A stretch of DNA of 64,000 nucleotides. Origin: Tetranychus cinnabarinus. Lineage: Eukaryota; Arthropoda; Arachnida; Trombidiformes; Tetranychidae. Both the position numbers and the translations under genes were made by a program. Shown piece by piece: positions 48,162 to 61,700 of this stretch; the first letter of the stretch is position 1, and the number at the start of each line of letters is the position of its first letter. A model generated the notes under the pieces. That model made no database searches and was not told the origin of the DNA. It was given only the letters and a program-made list of their open reading frames with translations. The stretch spans positions 11,237,001 to 11,301,000 of the forward strand of contig WHVY01000002.1 in assembly GCA_022266195.1 (NCBI GenBank), given 5' to 3'.

Positions 48162-49524
48162 TCAAAGTTGACCGTGCAAAGAAGCAAGAAATTGATCAAT
48201 GATCAATTGTTGAACAATTAATGAGCAACTAATGAGTTAACTTGATAAATTACAAAAGTTGACACAAAAATGGTTTCAAATTGAATTTAAAAATTGAATG
48301 CAAAACAGAGATGAAGTTGAACGCGAGTTTTCAATATTGTTCCCAATGAATGTTCACAACTCGAAATGAATTTCCATAAATTGTCACAACAATATTGAGC
48401 AAGGTTAATGAATATTATTTCCCTGCTAAATGACAGAGTTGAGTCGGTTAATTCATTAGAACTGGAGAAGGAAAAAAAATGTTGAAATTCTGAAGGTTAC
48501 ATGGTGCACAATATTGATCATGACAGTCAATTGCAAGTTAAAGTTTAAGCTAATCATTACATTGATCGACCTGATTCGTGGATGAAAATGAACGTAGCAA
48601 AAAGAAAGACGATAAAAATGGAAAAGTCGTTATCATGAAAAATGAGAAATCGATCAATTTTTCGAAGAAAAGGTAAAAAGAAAGAAATTCTATTTTTTCC
48701 ATCTTGAAATGTTCAACCATCAATAGTTCGTGTTCAAGTTTAAAATTTGATCAATGAAATCAATGATTAGTTTTTGATCAAATAAGCTTTTAATGAAGTT
48801 AAATTGTTTACTCGAGTTTTGATGATAAATTGAGAATCAATCATTTCCAGTTAAAGGTTAAAAGGTCTTTGCAAATGAATTAAAATAGACTCTTAATGAC
48901 TTGATAACAATGAATCAAGATTGGCTCAATATTGATGAAGCAAAATTTCGTGAATTTAATGGCTTTAATTGCATGTCAACTTGATCATTAGACGAAAGGT
49001 AGAAAAATTTGTCTTTGGCTTTTAGACGTTTTTCATTTCTTTTCAATCACCCAATTGATTAACATTTAGTCTTCGATAAACATTGATTTTAATTGTCTGC
49101 TACAATAATTGAACTTCACAGAACTCTTTACAGAACTCTTTTGTCGACATGAAAATTTTCAATTTCAAGGTTCGACTGGAAAAGAATCGATTTGAAAGTG
49201 AATTTTTTTTCGCGTCCAAAAAAGACATCAACTTTTTGCAATCGATAAAAGTTGAAAATTTGAGGCTAAATTTGAACGCTTCTTGGAAACCTTTTTCATC
49301 GTCCTTTTCCTCTTGAATTACATGGATATTTATAAATGAACAGAGTTGAGTAAAGATTTGAAGATAACTTTTTATTTCGCCTCGTTTTCTGCTTTTCTGT
49401 TTGCCTCATCAAATAATCAAAGACTCATCTTTGTCATGTTTGACGATGAAACCAGTCGAGGTATTATCATCATCGTGATCATCAAACAGTAAACCTTGTG
49501 TGAGTGTGCTTGTCTCATCAGAAA

Positions 49525-49544
49525 ATGATGATGATGATGATGAT
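49525..49544. repeat. (ATG)n microsatellite
   Basis: Six to seven ATG/GAT units. Confidence 0.8.
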
Positions 49545-52500
49545 AAGTCGAAGGATAAAATTTCTAGTTACTCTGATTAAAGTGAGAAAATAAGAAGCTC
49601 CGCAATTTGGTTTATCTGTTGCCAAGTAAAGTGCTAACGTTGATCAGTAAAACTGAAATGTTGGACTTGAAAGTATTTCAATCAGGATTACTATTATTAT
49701 CATGCAAGTAAAAGTCAAGTGTGTGAACAGTAAAGTGTTATCTCATTGACTTTAGATGTAAAAATGGAAACAAAATGGATTCCATTTTTTTACTCAAGAA
49801 GATGACCAAGATGAACATGATGATTATGATTCTCTTCATCTCTAATGAATGGTTTTTTTTTCTTGTCATCATTTTGAGCGATAAACATTTGACATTTCTC
49901 AAGATGATCACATTGATCAGTTTCTTCTCTCATGCCTTTAGGGTTGATTGACAATGTTTGACTTGTTGACAGGTTGAAGGATAGTGAAGGTTAAAGGCAA
50001 AACTTGAATGAATTATACGTTTTTCTGGACCTTTTTTCCCTCCGACTTTCAATGTTTCACTCGCATTTTTACACTTGATATCATCACTTTTTTGCTAACC
50101 AAAATTGTGATAAAAAAAACAAGTGATGAAAAGTATACTTTTATAGAGACTTGTAACCTAAAAAAAATAGAGCTGTGATTAAAGTCTTTTGCAAGTCTCT
50201 AGTTCAATAGTTTGATCCCAATTGACACATAGTCAATGGGCTATACTTATCGATGTCGATATCAAAGTGCGCTGATAACCATCAATTGATTGAAAATAAT
50301 AGCCCTTCTCTTGCAATTGATACTTTGATGTAATGTAATTGAATTAAATAACATTGAAAGTTTGATGAAACTTGAAAGGCACACTCTTGCAATGGACAAA
50401 AAGTGAAGAGTAAAAAAAAAGTTACATTCAATAGTCACTTGGGAAGTTATCGATATGTTATGATTAGTTGATGCAGTAAGTGATGCTTTGCTGGGTTGAA
50501 GGAAAGGCAAGTGTTTGCTTCTAAAAAATTGTCCATGTACAATCAATAGATTTATTGAGATTTAGTTTTTTTTCCTCTATTTCCTTGATCCACTTTTACT
50601 TCTGCCTAAATGTATCGATCTGAGTAATCATATTTTATTAGTGTGTTGGTCGGGGTAAAAAATGTGTCTCTACAGAAATGGATGAAATAATCTGAGTTAT
50701 TCAAGTAACAAGGATAGGAATCAAATTTACTCAAGGGAAATGCTGTTAAGTGCTCATGAAATTATATCAACTGTGAGATGTTTTTTTTCTGCTGTTGATG
50801 TTTATGATACTGTGATGGTGATCAGGCTGATGATGAGCATTAGCTAGACGGTAACCAGAGTACCCATTAGGTTGTTGTTGGGTGGTGTAATTGACACAAG
50901 CCATGGGATTTGTCAACTTTAAATGTCAATGAAAGGTTATGGATAAAAATTGTATACTAATGAATGGAAAGAATAGTGAAGAGAAAAAAAAATTTTTCAT
51001 GAAAATTCTGATTAATTAGATTATTCATCTCTCTTTTGCTCAACTCTTCACTATTGCCATCATTATCATGATACTGATACTGGTGATGCTGATGGTGCTT
51101 GTGATGGGAAACATGTAGAGCTGCCAATTTTTAGTGTGTTTTTTTGTTACCCTTTTCACTAGAGGTTTAACATGAATGCGATCAACATGATGAAGATGAA
51201 GATTATGGTGAAAGTGAACACGATGAAGAATTTTCAAGCCAATTCTTAATGAAGAAACCATTATATTAAGCACCTAACTAGCTAATTGAAAATTAAAATG
51301 TGATTACGTGGCAATTGGAGTAATTAAGATGAGAATTCCTTTCAAGTAACTCTAACTCTGATCAAATGTGTGCTTACAATTAATGACAAGTTTTCCTCTT
51401 GTGACGATGATGATGGTTTATCTTGATGAAAAGAAGAAAAGAGTTTTTTTCCATTTTCTTTTCAATTCCAATTTCAAAGGTTAATTGCGATATTTTTCAT
51501 GCAAAACTAGTAACTTAATATTGAAAATGTTTGGAATGCGTTTCGCTTCAATTCAATTTCAATTGAGTAAATCAACTTTCAACAGCTTACGTTTTGTTTC
51601 TAAACTCAGTTTACTTTTAATTGCAATTCTCACCTCAAACTTGATTGTCAAATAAATTGCTGTTTATCCAAGAAAACATTTACTTGAACAGCATGATGAA
51701 GTAAAAGAGATAAAACTGATTTACAGTCGAAACTTGGAAACCACTTTTAATTTCTTTGTTAACAACTAAACTGTCTTTCAATTTTGTTGTAATCTTTTTG
51801 GCTGAAACGCATGTTCAAAGGTAAAGGTTTACGGCTTCAGAGTCTATCCACAGGAAATCCAAGAAAATGCTGATTATGCAAAGAAATTCAAATGATGAAC
51901 CTCTTCATTCCAACTCATTATCTTTATCCTTTTCCAACTTTTACTTGATTGCCTGGTTTGACAGTCAAGTTTATACCCATTGTGTAAAAACTGACCCCAA
52001 GGTGCAGTCGACTTCCCTTGAAGACAAAACTATTCTTGGCCTAACAATTAGAAAGTACTTCGCTTTTTTACTCAATTTTATTAACTTCAAACAAACAAAC
52101 CTTCAATTATTGACGTGAACTTTAAATGCTCAACTGTGGTTACACGTCTGTTAAACCAGCTTCATTCACTTTTATTTCACTCATTAAAATTGAAACCTGA
52201 AAAATACACGCAACTTCAACTCAATGTACTTTGTGTATACCTGCATTTTATTAGCTTGATGCAATACTTTTTCACCATTTTTTGCTTCCTTTTTTTTGGA
52301 GGGCTAAAATAAACTTCCGTAACAGGCAATTACAGGCAAAAACAGAGACAAGCACTCAATTTTGAATTCGCATTAAGCAAAATTTGCTTTTAATTTGGCC
52401 AAAATTCAAAAATCCAAGGCAAAGTTTATAAACTTGGCTCATCAGTTCATGTTGCATTATTGATGATAAAGTTGACCAAACTATCGTCACTCACAAGACT

Positions 52501-52525
52501 GACTTCAACGACGTAAGTTGAAGTC
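52501..52525. repeat. Short perfect hairpin
   Basis: GACTTCAAC at 52501-52509 and its reverse complement GTTGAAGTC at 52517-52525, separated by 7 bases. Confidence 0.6.
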
Positions 52526-54149
52526 GACATCAGATTATTTTGCATTATTATTGTAACCATCAATTGATCAATCAGAAGATTCAGCAATCTTTCATCAAAT
52601 GATCGATCTGATCATTGGTTAGCTCAAGTGATGTCATTGATAAAAACTTGCATAAATACCCTCTTCAAAGCTAACACTTTACTCAGCACCCTGTTAGTCG
52701 TTTACTAAGTCAGTTTAACCTTCAGTTTCCAGTTAGATTTGAATTTAATTCTGACTTTTGATTTTTAAGAATCAACATTTTCTATATTTCATTTCTTTGA
52801 GCAAAGTTGAATTTGATAATTACTGGCGGTACCTCAAAGCGTGATTATTGCTGAAAACATTTCATGTTCAATCTTTACATTACGAAGTTAAACATCTTTT
52901 CCTACACAGTTTGTCTTGATTTGAACTTGACAAACCTATCACTTGGCGATCATTTGTAGTTGACATTGCTAATGAAAGGTTGATCAATATTTTACATTTG
53001 AACAAAACCAGAAACTGTCGATTAAAGTGAGTAAACATTTTCACTGTCAAGTGACACTATTGATCAGTTTAATGGGAAAGCTGTTGAACATTAAAGGGAA
53101 AGAGTAAAAGTGTATTTAATGTTTGTAAATGATTGCTGATTGATTGTGGTTAAATTGGTAATTTAGATTGTCAAAGTATAAATTGCATCCATACATGACA
53201 TGAAATTATATTAGTTTGTTGACCAGTTGACGATAATTATACTGATAAAAATAATAATAATATTAATGTAATTGGAAACCTTTCAAGATCAATTTGATAA
53301 TAAATGCAGAACAAGAATTGAGTTAAACATGATAAAGATGATGAAGATGATAAAGATGAGGATGAAATGGATAGTAAGCAAACTGTAATTTTATTTGGAT
53401 TCTTTCCTTTCCTTTCACTTTGCCTGGTAAATGTCAATAGATGCAACTTGATAATGATAATGACTGATATAAATAAAATATCAATCCACTCTTTACCCAC
53501 ATTCAACCAATTTCATCTTCAATTTTTATTGATAAATGACAAAACACAGAGAGGAACAAAATTTTCAGGCAAAGAAAAGTTTTGATGACTTGTTTCATGA
53601 GTTTTTTGCTCATGAAAAGTATCACAACTTATTGCTCTCATTATCGTCAGTTAATTGGCTGTCGAGCTGGGAGTACAATTTATCAAAACTAAATTTGATA
53701 ACTTCAAGTTTCACCAGAGAATGCATAATGATAATGAATGATGAGGTTAATATGAATGGTTAAAATGGTCCATTGATCATAATTTGATTATCAACAGTTT
53801 GACAAAAAAGTAAAAAAAACTTGTCTACAAACTTGTTATTAAATAATGTGACAATAAGTTTTGATAAATATTGCAATAATAACAAGTGGTAATAAAAATT
53901 ATCATAAGGAGTGTTAAATAAATGTTAAGGAGGAGTTGATGATTTACATTATCAATAATCGCACGCGTTGAGTAATTCAATTATCATATGAAATAGCAAT
54001 TCAGATAATCTTTTTTTTTGGCTTTTGTCATTTGACTTTTCCTTTTGTTCATAATGATTGATGAAGATGGCAACAATATCATTGTTTCTGATTACATTTT
54101 CAAGCGACTTTTGTTCACTCACTTTCATGACAAATTTCATTATTTGTGG

Positions 54150-54177
54150 AAACTCTAATTAATTTACAATTAGAGTT
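54150..54177. repeat. Short perfect hairpin
   Basis: AACTCTAATT and AATTAGAGTT, a perfect 10-bp inverted pair with a 7-8 base AT-rich spacer. Confidence 0.55.
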
Positions 54178-54641
54178 GATTGTGAACTGAATTTTGAACT
54201 TTTTTTTCTTGCTTTTCTAGTTGTTCCGTCAACTGTACATTTAAATAGTTTTGTATGGCTGATTGAGTGTTGCTTATGAGTTGAACATTTCTGGAAATGC
54301 TGAACAGCTCAAGGCGATATTATCTTGTGTAATTAACAGTTAATAGCCTGTCCTTATTTTGTTGTTCATTTTTTATAGCTTTCAATGGAGTTTAAACATT
54401 TTTTTTCTTAGTTTCACTTTGGTTTGTGTGTGTGTTTGTGTTAATGTTATGTAAGATGAGAATGATGAGGATGAAAAATAAACAGAGGAAAAGATGATCA
54501 AGATGCTGATGAAGATGATGAAAGATGAGAAAAAGTCTGCACTCAGTGGGATGTTGAAAACATTTTTGGGGTAAAAAGTAACTGCCAGGTAACAATCTAC
54601 CTCTCAATCAGAGCAATAAAGCATCAAGATGACTTTTACAA

Positions 54642-54690
54642 TCTTCTTCTTCTTCTTTTCTTACTTTTCTTCTTCTTCTTCTTCTTCCGA
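54642..54690. repeat. (TTC)n tract
   Basis: CTTCTTCTTCTTC-type pyrimidine tract in two blocks with one interruption. Pyrimidine on +, GAA-rich on -. Confidence 0.8.
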
Positions 54691-57633
54691 TGAATGTTGA
54701 AGAAAATTTAAAATTGCAAGTGAAGAGAGCTTTTCTATCCCATTATCATCTTCTTATTCATCCATTTTGCTGCATCTTCTTCTTTTGCATCCTTATCTCT
54801 TTGCATCTTGAAGAGGCTCTAGATGATAAAAGTGAAGTGTAAAAAAAAAGGAAATGAAGAGGGAATCGAAAAAGATTTCAAGCTTCTTTTTTCTTCTTTT
54901 TTCTCTTTCATAGTACCGGTAAGTTGACGAAGTGGACTGCGAGGTTGACCAGAGTCACTTTGATTCACGGGTCAACTTATCGACTTGATTTCACATCATG
55001 TTTGATGGAAACTTTGATATCTATTTTTTTGAGTACATTGTAATGAACAAGAAATGTCTTTAATTTTGGTCAACATAAAAGTTGAAACCAGAAAATGTTT
55101 TTTTTTCTTCTTAACCCAAAAGATGTAACCACAGGAGGTTATCATTTCAACTGTCAAGATGGTAAAAACGATGAATAGTTAAATGAATTGATCTGATAGG
55201 AAAGGAAATTATCAGCTTTGCTTCCATTCAATTCAAGATGAGTTGAAATGATATTGAAAATTGTTCATTTTTCAACATTTTATACCGAAAAGGTCAGAAA
55301 AGGAAGAAAAATTTTTATACTTTTTCTTTCTGTCAAATTGATTTGACTTTTTTTGCATTCAACTTTTTGTTTCATTAATGATGATAATTAATCAATAAGT
55401 TTCCCATTTGTTTCCTGCATTTGTGATTTATCTCACCTCATGATCAAATCTATAGTAAAACTGTGAGAAGACAAAATGAAACCTATCAAGATATTGAAAG
55501 TTGAATGTCGAATCAAATTGCATTATAAGAAACTGTTTATGAGTAAAAGTTTTACGCACAATCTTTAAGGTGAGAAATGAAAAGGTGTTGCTCAGGTGTG
55601 ATCAGGTGACTCTTCTTTTAACCAATAGAATTATTTCTTTTGTAGAGGAAACAAGATAAGAAGGAAAATGGAGAAGAAAAGTTTTTCCACCGAAAAAAAT
55701 GGAATCTCGACTGAGACTGAATATATAGGCAGAGATGAGGCTCAATGTTGACCTAGGAGTGAAGAGGGTTTAGGTTGAGAGTAAACTCAATGGGTGGGGT
55801 TGGGATGGAAGTGGAAAAAGATTAAAGTGAATAATATGAATAATGATTTCAAGTATTCATTGAGGGAACATTTGATCACATCAGTGTAGACTCATGAAAA
55901 GTGGATGAAGATGATGATGATGGTGATGTAGGATAAAAAGGTGGAGAATGGTGAGTTGTATATGATGATGAGAAAAGATTAATGTCATTTGTAAGTCAAA
56001 TTGGATGGTAAAAGATCATCATGAAGATGCTACATCTTATAAGATGATGATGGAGGAGGAGAAGGAGGTGATTCAGGTTCATCTTATTGCTCAATGAAAA
56101 TGGTTTTGGTCATTGATGATGATTATGTTAATGGAAACGGTAATCATTCAACTTTTGTTTCAAATGTAAATGTTTCACTTTGAATAGAGTTAAGGAAATC
56201 ATCTTCCCAACTAATCATACAACAACAATAGAAGATACAAAAGAAGATATCATGATGACCATTTTTTCTTGTCCTTCATTTTTCTCTTGATTCTTATTAA
56301 TGATGAGGATGTTGGTGAAGATGGATGGTAAATCATGCCTGTCTCATGTTACTGTCTAAACTGTGTGTTTTGTTAGTGAAAAAAAGTAATCATAACAAGA
56401 CATTTGTAGTTGATGGTTAAAGTTAGCAAGAAGAAGGCAAAAAAAAATGATGAACCAGAAAAAATGTGGAAAAATGAAATTCCAAATGTTGCTCATGATG
56501 AAGCAAGATGAAACTGTTAAATGTTCATGTCGAGACTATCATGTCAAAATGAGCTTTTACCTTAACCGATTTAAATGATTATCTACATTTTTGCAAGTTG
56601 TACAATTGCAATTATTACATTGTTGTTAAATTGAGCGATGCAAAGAGACAGAAAGCATGAGCAAGTTGACATTATCAGTTGACAGTTGAGACGTCAAAAT
56701 GAACCAGGCGAAAGTGTGCAAAAAGTCATTTCAAATTGAAATGGTACAAAATGTTTATCGAGTGAAAAATTGATTCTAAATGATGGACAAATTAATCATC
56801 TTTTTTCTTCGAGTTCAATTACTCAATGAATACAATACAAGAATAATGATGATGATGGAAATGGATATTGTATCAATCGTTATGGATTGAGTATTCATCC
56901 ATATTATTAACAATAAATGTTAACACAAAAAACACACACACAGACAGACACACAACCTTGAGGTAAAAAGTGAAGAGATGAAGATGACAAAAGGCAAAGG
57001 ATGATAAAGGGCAAGAGGGTGAGGTGGGTGGCTTTGGAGGGAAGCAAGATGAGAGCCTTTTATACGGATCGCTAAGCCATTTTTAAGGTTGACTTGAGAC
57101 TTTGGTTTGTCAGAGTATTTAGTAATTGCAAGTATCCATTGCAAAAATGGGAAAACATGAGTTTAGTTATTGTCCAAATGGACGAGCAACAAATGTACAA
57201 AAAGTTTGCTTTTTTTGACTCTTCTCAAGATGATGAGGAGCAAAAAGCAGAAGAAAAAAAACCTTTTTAAATGAAACATGTTCAACAGAGTCGCACAATT
57301 GAATCCAATTTGATGAGTTACCAAGGTAATAACAAGCATCCGTTGGTACAACTTTTGTGTCTATTCAACATTGAAAATGCACAGTAATCTGCACATCAAA
57401 TAGATACAAACAACCAAACTGTTTAGCTTTTAGTTTTTTTTTCTTCATCTTCTCTCTTCCTTCCAGCTCATCTTCACATCTATTATCATTGCTATCATCG
57501 CATCATTGTAATTCAGCATCTCTTTACGCATCTTCATCTTCTTGTGATGATGATTATTTGTAGAAACAAACCTCAAAAGATTCTTATCGAATTTTTTTTC
57601 TCTTCTTCTTCTTTCCTTTTTTCATCTTCCTTT

Positions 57634-57804
57634 TTAATCTTAACAGTGAGTGCTAAACATATTAACAGAGGAGTTGAAGGATCACCTCCTCCTCCTCCTC
57701 CTTATCCTTCACTACCACTGCCATCATCATCAGCTAAAAAGGGATTAAATCAATCTAATTTAAAAGTACTTAACTACTCTGACAGAAGAAGAGGGTTAAA
57801 ATGA
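57634..57804 (+). other. Candidate orphan exon, Pro-rich
   Basis: It follows a textbook acceptor (a T/C-rich run ending TTAACAG). The frame runs about 52 codons to TGA through SAKHINRGVEGS, a run of six Pro, LPSSSAKKGLNQSNLKVL and a basic end (DRRRGLK). Composition is more protein-like than neighbouring frames. No partner exon with a matching phase was found, and a - strand frame of similar quality (KFNNQQNTNLREADDEDNDD near 57940-58010) lies next to it, so chance is possible. Confidence 0.2.
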
Positions 57805-58701
57805 ACCTTTTCATTCATTAGTTTACACAGGGAATTGCATTCTTTATTATTTATATCTGTATGTGTGAGTGAAGTAAACAAATAAGGAAAGAAAAAAACT
57901 AAATGCAGACAGAAAAAAAAGTAAATCATCAATTCAATTTGTACATCATCATCATTATCTTCATCATCAGCTTCACGTAAATTGGTGTTTTGTTGATTGT
58001 TGAATTTCACAGAAACACTAAAGGTAAGAGAGAGAGGAAGGACAACATTTACTGGGTAAAAAAGTGAAAAGTTGGCAGCAGCAAAAAAAGTCTATTACAA
58101 CTGTTTAAATAACAATTGGGTTCAAACAACAATTGCATTTGATTGTTTACAAATGAATTTACTCGCTATTTACTTATAAATTTTACTTGTTGGACAATTG
58201 TTTGTCTTTGCCTTTCGCTTTTTATTTTTTCACTGCTTCTTGTTATCATCATTAACCAACACTGTTTAAAACCTCAATATTGTGGTTTGCTCATTGTCAA
58301 ACCTGTTCAAGTTTTGCAGCAATTGTCGCTTTCAGATTGATGAAACAATCAGAAAAACGTAAACGCTCATTGAATATTTAATTGCAAAAACTCGACGTTC
58401 AACAGTTGTGTTTACAAAGTGTTAATGATTTGATAAAGGGTTCACGATTAATCCAAGCAAAATTATCAGCTTGCTAATTATATTTTCAAATATTTAAATG
58501 GCTTGAAAAAATAGTTTATAAAAACTTTCTTGAATAATAACCCGATGATGTTTGGGGTTAACCAAATATTCATATCAAGTGTTGATCTCTTTGACACTGA
58601 CAATGATTCAGTTTTTTACTAAATTTTTACATTGTGAGTCATTTAAACGCTCGAAAAGTGAGATAAACTTGAGTCAGCGAACAATCTTGACACGATTAAA
58701 A

Positions 58702-58791
58702 CGATTAGTTTTACCCTACTGATGACTTGTCGTTGCAAAAGAAATTCTGATCAGTACGAGAGGAACCGAAGGGTCGGACAAATGTGCAAAC
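58702..58791 (+). pseudogene. Degenerate 28S rRNA fragment with the sarcin-ricin loop
   Basis: TTAGTTTTACCCTACTGATG (from 58705) and, 28 bases later, CAGTACGAGAGGAACCG (58752-58768) are two of the best conserved stretches near the 3' end of eukaryotic 28S rRNA. Their order and spacing are as in real 28S rRNA; the second is the sarcin-ricin loop. GTCGTTGC between them and GGGTCGGACAAATGTGC after them also fit arthropod 28S. Weaker resemblance may extend upstream to about 58530 (TTCATA, TTGATC and CATTGTGA words in the right order). It is far too short to be an rRNA gene and no other LSU motifs are near. It could be a retroposed fragment or the head of a 28S-derived SINE. The AGTACGAGAGGAACC spelling is nuclear, not mitochondrial. 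Confidence 0.75.
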
Positions 58792-58799
58792 ATTAACCC

Positions 58800-61700
58800 A
58801 AAAAATGAACATGAATCAACATGGCGAATCACCAGTTAACTGATAACTAGTCAAGTCTTTTGAGCTTTTGGAGCACGAAATTTTTTAGATTTATCATTCT
58901 TCTATTCATAGCTTGGTACTAGAATTGGTCGATATATGCGGTTATAACATGAAAGGGAGTGAAATTTTTCATTCTTGTTCTCATTTGAAATATTAATGTC
59001 ATTTTTGTTTCATTTGTTTGACATGAAATATTTACAATTGAATTTGAATTTTCGTTTTTTGTTTGTTTCAGGAAGGGAAAAAAACTCTCAGGTTAAATGA
59101 TTATTTACATCAACAATCAATTAGATTGTGCCTGTTGCAATCACGCAATCAAGATAAATTGAAATAAATGAGTTAATAGTGAGAATTGTATTTTTAAATA
59201 AGAAGGCAAAAAATTTCCTTTTTTTCTCACAATACTTTTTCACTTCACTTTTCAACTGATCTTATGATATATGAAAGTAAAATATTGAAGCAACAAAAAA
59301 AAAAGTTTCAAGCTAAATCATTGGTAACATTGAAACTAAACATGATGATTATAATGATAAGTAAACAGAAACAGGCAATAACAGGGAAAAGGATGAAATT
59401 ATCATTTTCCAATAATCATTAGTAAATTAATTAGCCGACAGAGAGAGAGAGAGAAGAGAGAGTCAAGTAATAGCTGAAAATTTTTCGCTCTTTTCTTCTT
59501 TTCTCTTTTTTCGTACATCTTTTCATCTTCTCATCATTATTTATTATTTATTATCATTACCTTTCTTCTTACCATATTTAATATTATCACAAGATAAACA
59601 TTAAGATACATAACAGAAGAGAACGCAAAATAATCAAAACTGATAAACATGGACAAGAGAAGGGAAAAAGTCATTTATCAACTCATTAGGTCAATCAATC
59701 AAGATGCTCAAGAAAATTAATGGTTAACTTGAAAGACTCGATTCTCAATATTTAGATGAAATGATAATTTTCAATGGAAAAAAATTGGTAAAAAATTTCA
59801 CCATTTCTCAACATTTCTTCAACGTTTTCCATGAAGTGCATGTTCTAGTAGAAATTTTACCGACTTTGTACAAAATCCATCATCAGGTCACTTTGCACAG
59901 CGAACTAATAGTTCATCTTGAAAACATAACTAAAGTTTGATTTACTTTGATTTGAAATGATAAAAATTACTGAAGTCTAGTTGATTAGAGGTAAGCTTGT
60001 TGAAAGATGAAGCTTTGACTTACAGGTTTGTCCAACTCTGGTTCAACCTTTTGTCATTTAACCATCAACACGATAAATCGCTGCTTGACTCGAGTCAATT
60101 GTTTGTCAACCAACGATTGTTCAAGATGACAATCATAATGATAACCATAATTATATGAATAAAGATAATGATATTGAAATTGAAAAGCTTGATGTCTTTT
60201 CTCAAGACGAGAAACGAGAAGGGAAACATTAAGTGAAACAATCTTGGACTCATTAATTATCCTAGTTGTTTCTTGGATGATGATAATGATGATAACTTTT
60301 TGTTACTTCTCTGTCATTGATGAAGGAGACTATCGCATGGTTAAAGTTAGTTCATGTAATTTGATGGTTTTGTTACTTTCCTTCCCTTCATTGTACCCTC
60401 AATGTTATGCATACATAATAAACCCAAAGAACCATCAAACCATCATCTTTGTTCATCTATGGCTCGCCGGTAACATGATGATGGTAAATGCAAAGTGAAA
60501 GAAACGACAAAAAAAGCAAATGCTAACAGATAAGGAAAGCATGAATGGAAAAATGTTTTTCATACAAAATCGTGAGTTGAATTTAGTGTGACACTTTTGG
60601 TCACAGTTGTTGGTCTAATAATATCGATTCAAAATGATTATTGCATAGCAAATATAGCTTTATATTAGAAGCAAATTTCCAATAATTGTCATAACATTTG
60701 ATAAATCACTTCATTCTGGACGCTATCACTGTTTATCTACTAGTTAATCATTTTACAATTAACTTGTCTGTAAAAACACCAAACAGCCAAACCATGTAAA
60801 GGAACGACAAAAAAAATAACAAAATTTTCATTTAGTTATTAGCTACTAATTGGTTCATTTTAAAATTAATTTTCAGTTTTGTTTAGATTAACATGACAAA
60901 CTTAGCAACTCTTAACTGTAAAAACTTTATCTGGCTTTCATCATGAATACATTAACATTGAGTAAATTGTCAACGAAAAAAAGTGAATCCTTTTCCATGA
61001 AAGTTGCCATTAGCGTTGATCAAACATGGTCAAGTCATTAGTGATAAGAAAATTTCAGCGACACAATTTTGGCGATTTCAGAGTTTTACTGAGATCGATT
61101 TTCTTGGATTTGGATTTTTCGAGTTTAAGAAACAAAAAATATCATCAGATTCTCAGAACTGTATTTTTCTGGGTTGAGATGGATCAATTTTTGAGTGAGA
61201 AAAATCCATCGAACTCGAAATTGGATCGAAACATCAATAACAATTTGTCACAGCTATAACAATATTGACGACTTTTGATCCTAATAAACATTTCATCGTG
61301 ATAACTCTGGAACAATTGTCAGTGTTTCAGATGAAATGTTTGTTGAATCATAGTTCATTTTGAGCCTCCATTTGCTCATTCCAAGTTGAAATGGCAATGT
61401 TTAAATTCATTGTGAACCCAACAGTTATTAACATAATCACCTAATGAAGCATCATTTTAATGCTAACTGATGCCTTGCTGTAGCATCAACTTTGATGAAC
61501 AAAGCTGTATGCTTCGTTAAAGTTTATTTGTAACATTGCCTTTGATTCTTTCCCAAGATACAATTTTTTTCTCTCTCTTTCTCTTTTCATCCTCTTTCTC
61601 ATCATTATAATCATCAAAACTCTCTCTCCTGTTTTTTTTATGTTCATCATCATGTCATGGAACCAGTAAAGTTGAGAGGAGGAAATAGGAAAAAAAGAGG

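Larger units (their letters stand above)
48162..58529. other. Long gene-poor stretch with low-complexity tracts
   Basis: No supported gene in about 10 kb. Its start must hold the ABCG promoter and 5' leader, but I see no convincing TATA box. GAT and TTC tracts are frequent (49525-49544, 54642-54690, 55900-56080). Most open frames come from these tracts. A + strand segment at 57634-57804 (after a good pyrimidine-rich acceptor ending TTAACAG) reads SAKHINRGVEGS, a Pro-rich run and SDRRRGLK, and might be a real exon. If the T-box gene begins beyond 64000, all this is intron and may hold its enhancers. Confidence 0.5.

Noticed and set aside
56255..56290. KKMVIMIS peptide on the minus strand as the missing T-box exon
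   Set aside because: Shares only MVI with the expected sequence and has no matching context.
58702..58791. Mitochondrial 16S rRNA insertion (numt)
   Set aside because: The loop is spelled AGTACGAGAGGAACC and is preceded by GTTTTACCCTACTGATG, which is the nuclear 28S form; mitochondrial 16S has a different surrounding sequence.
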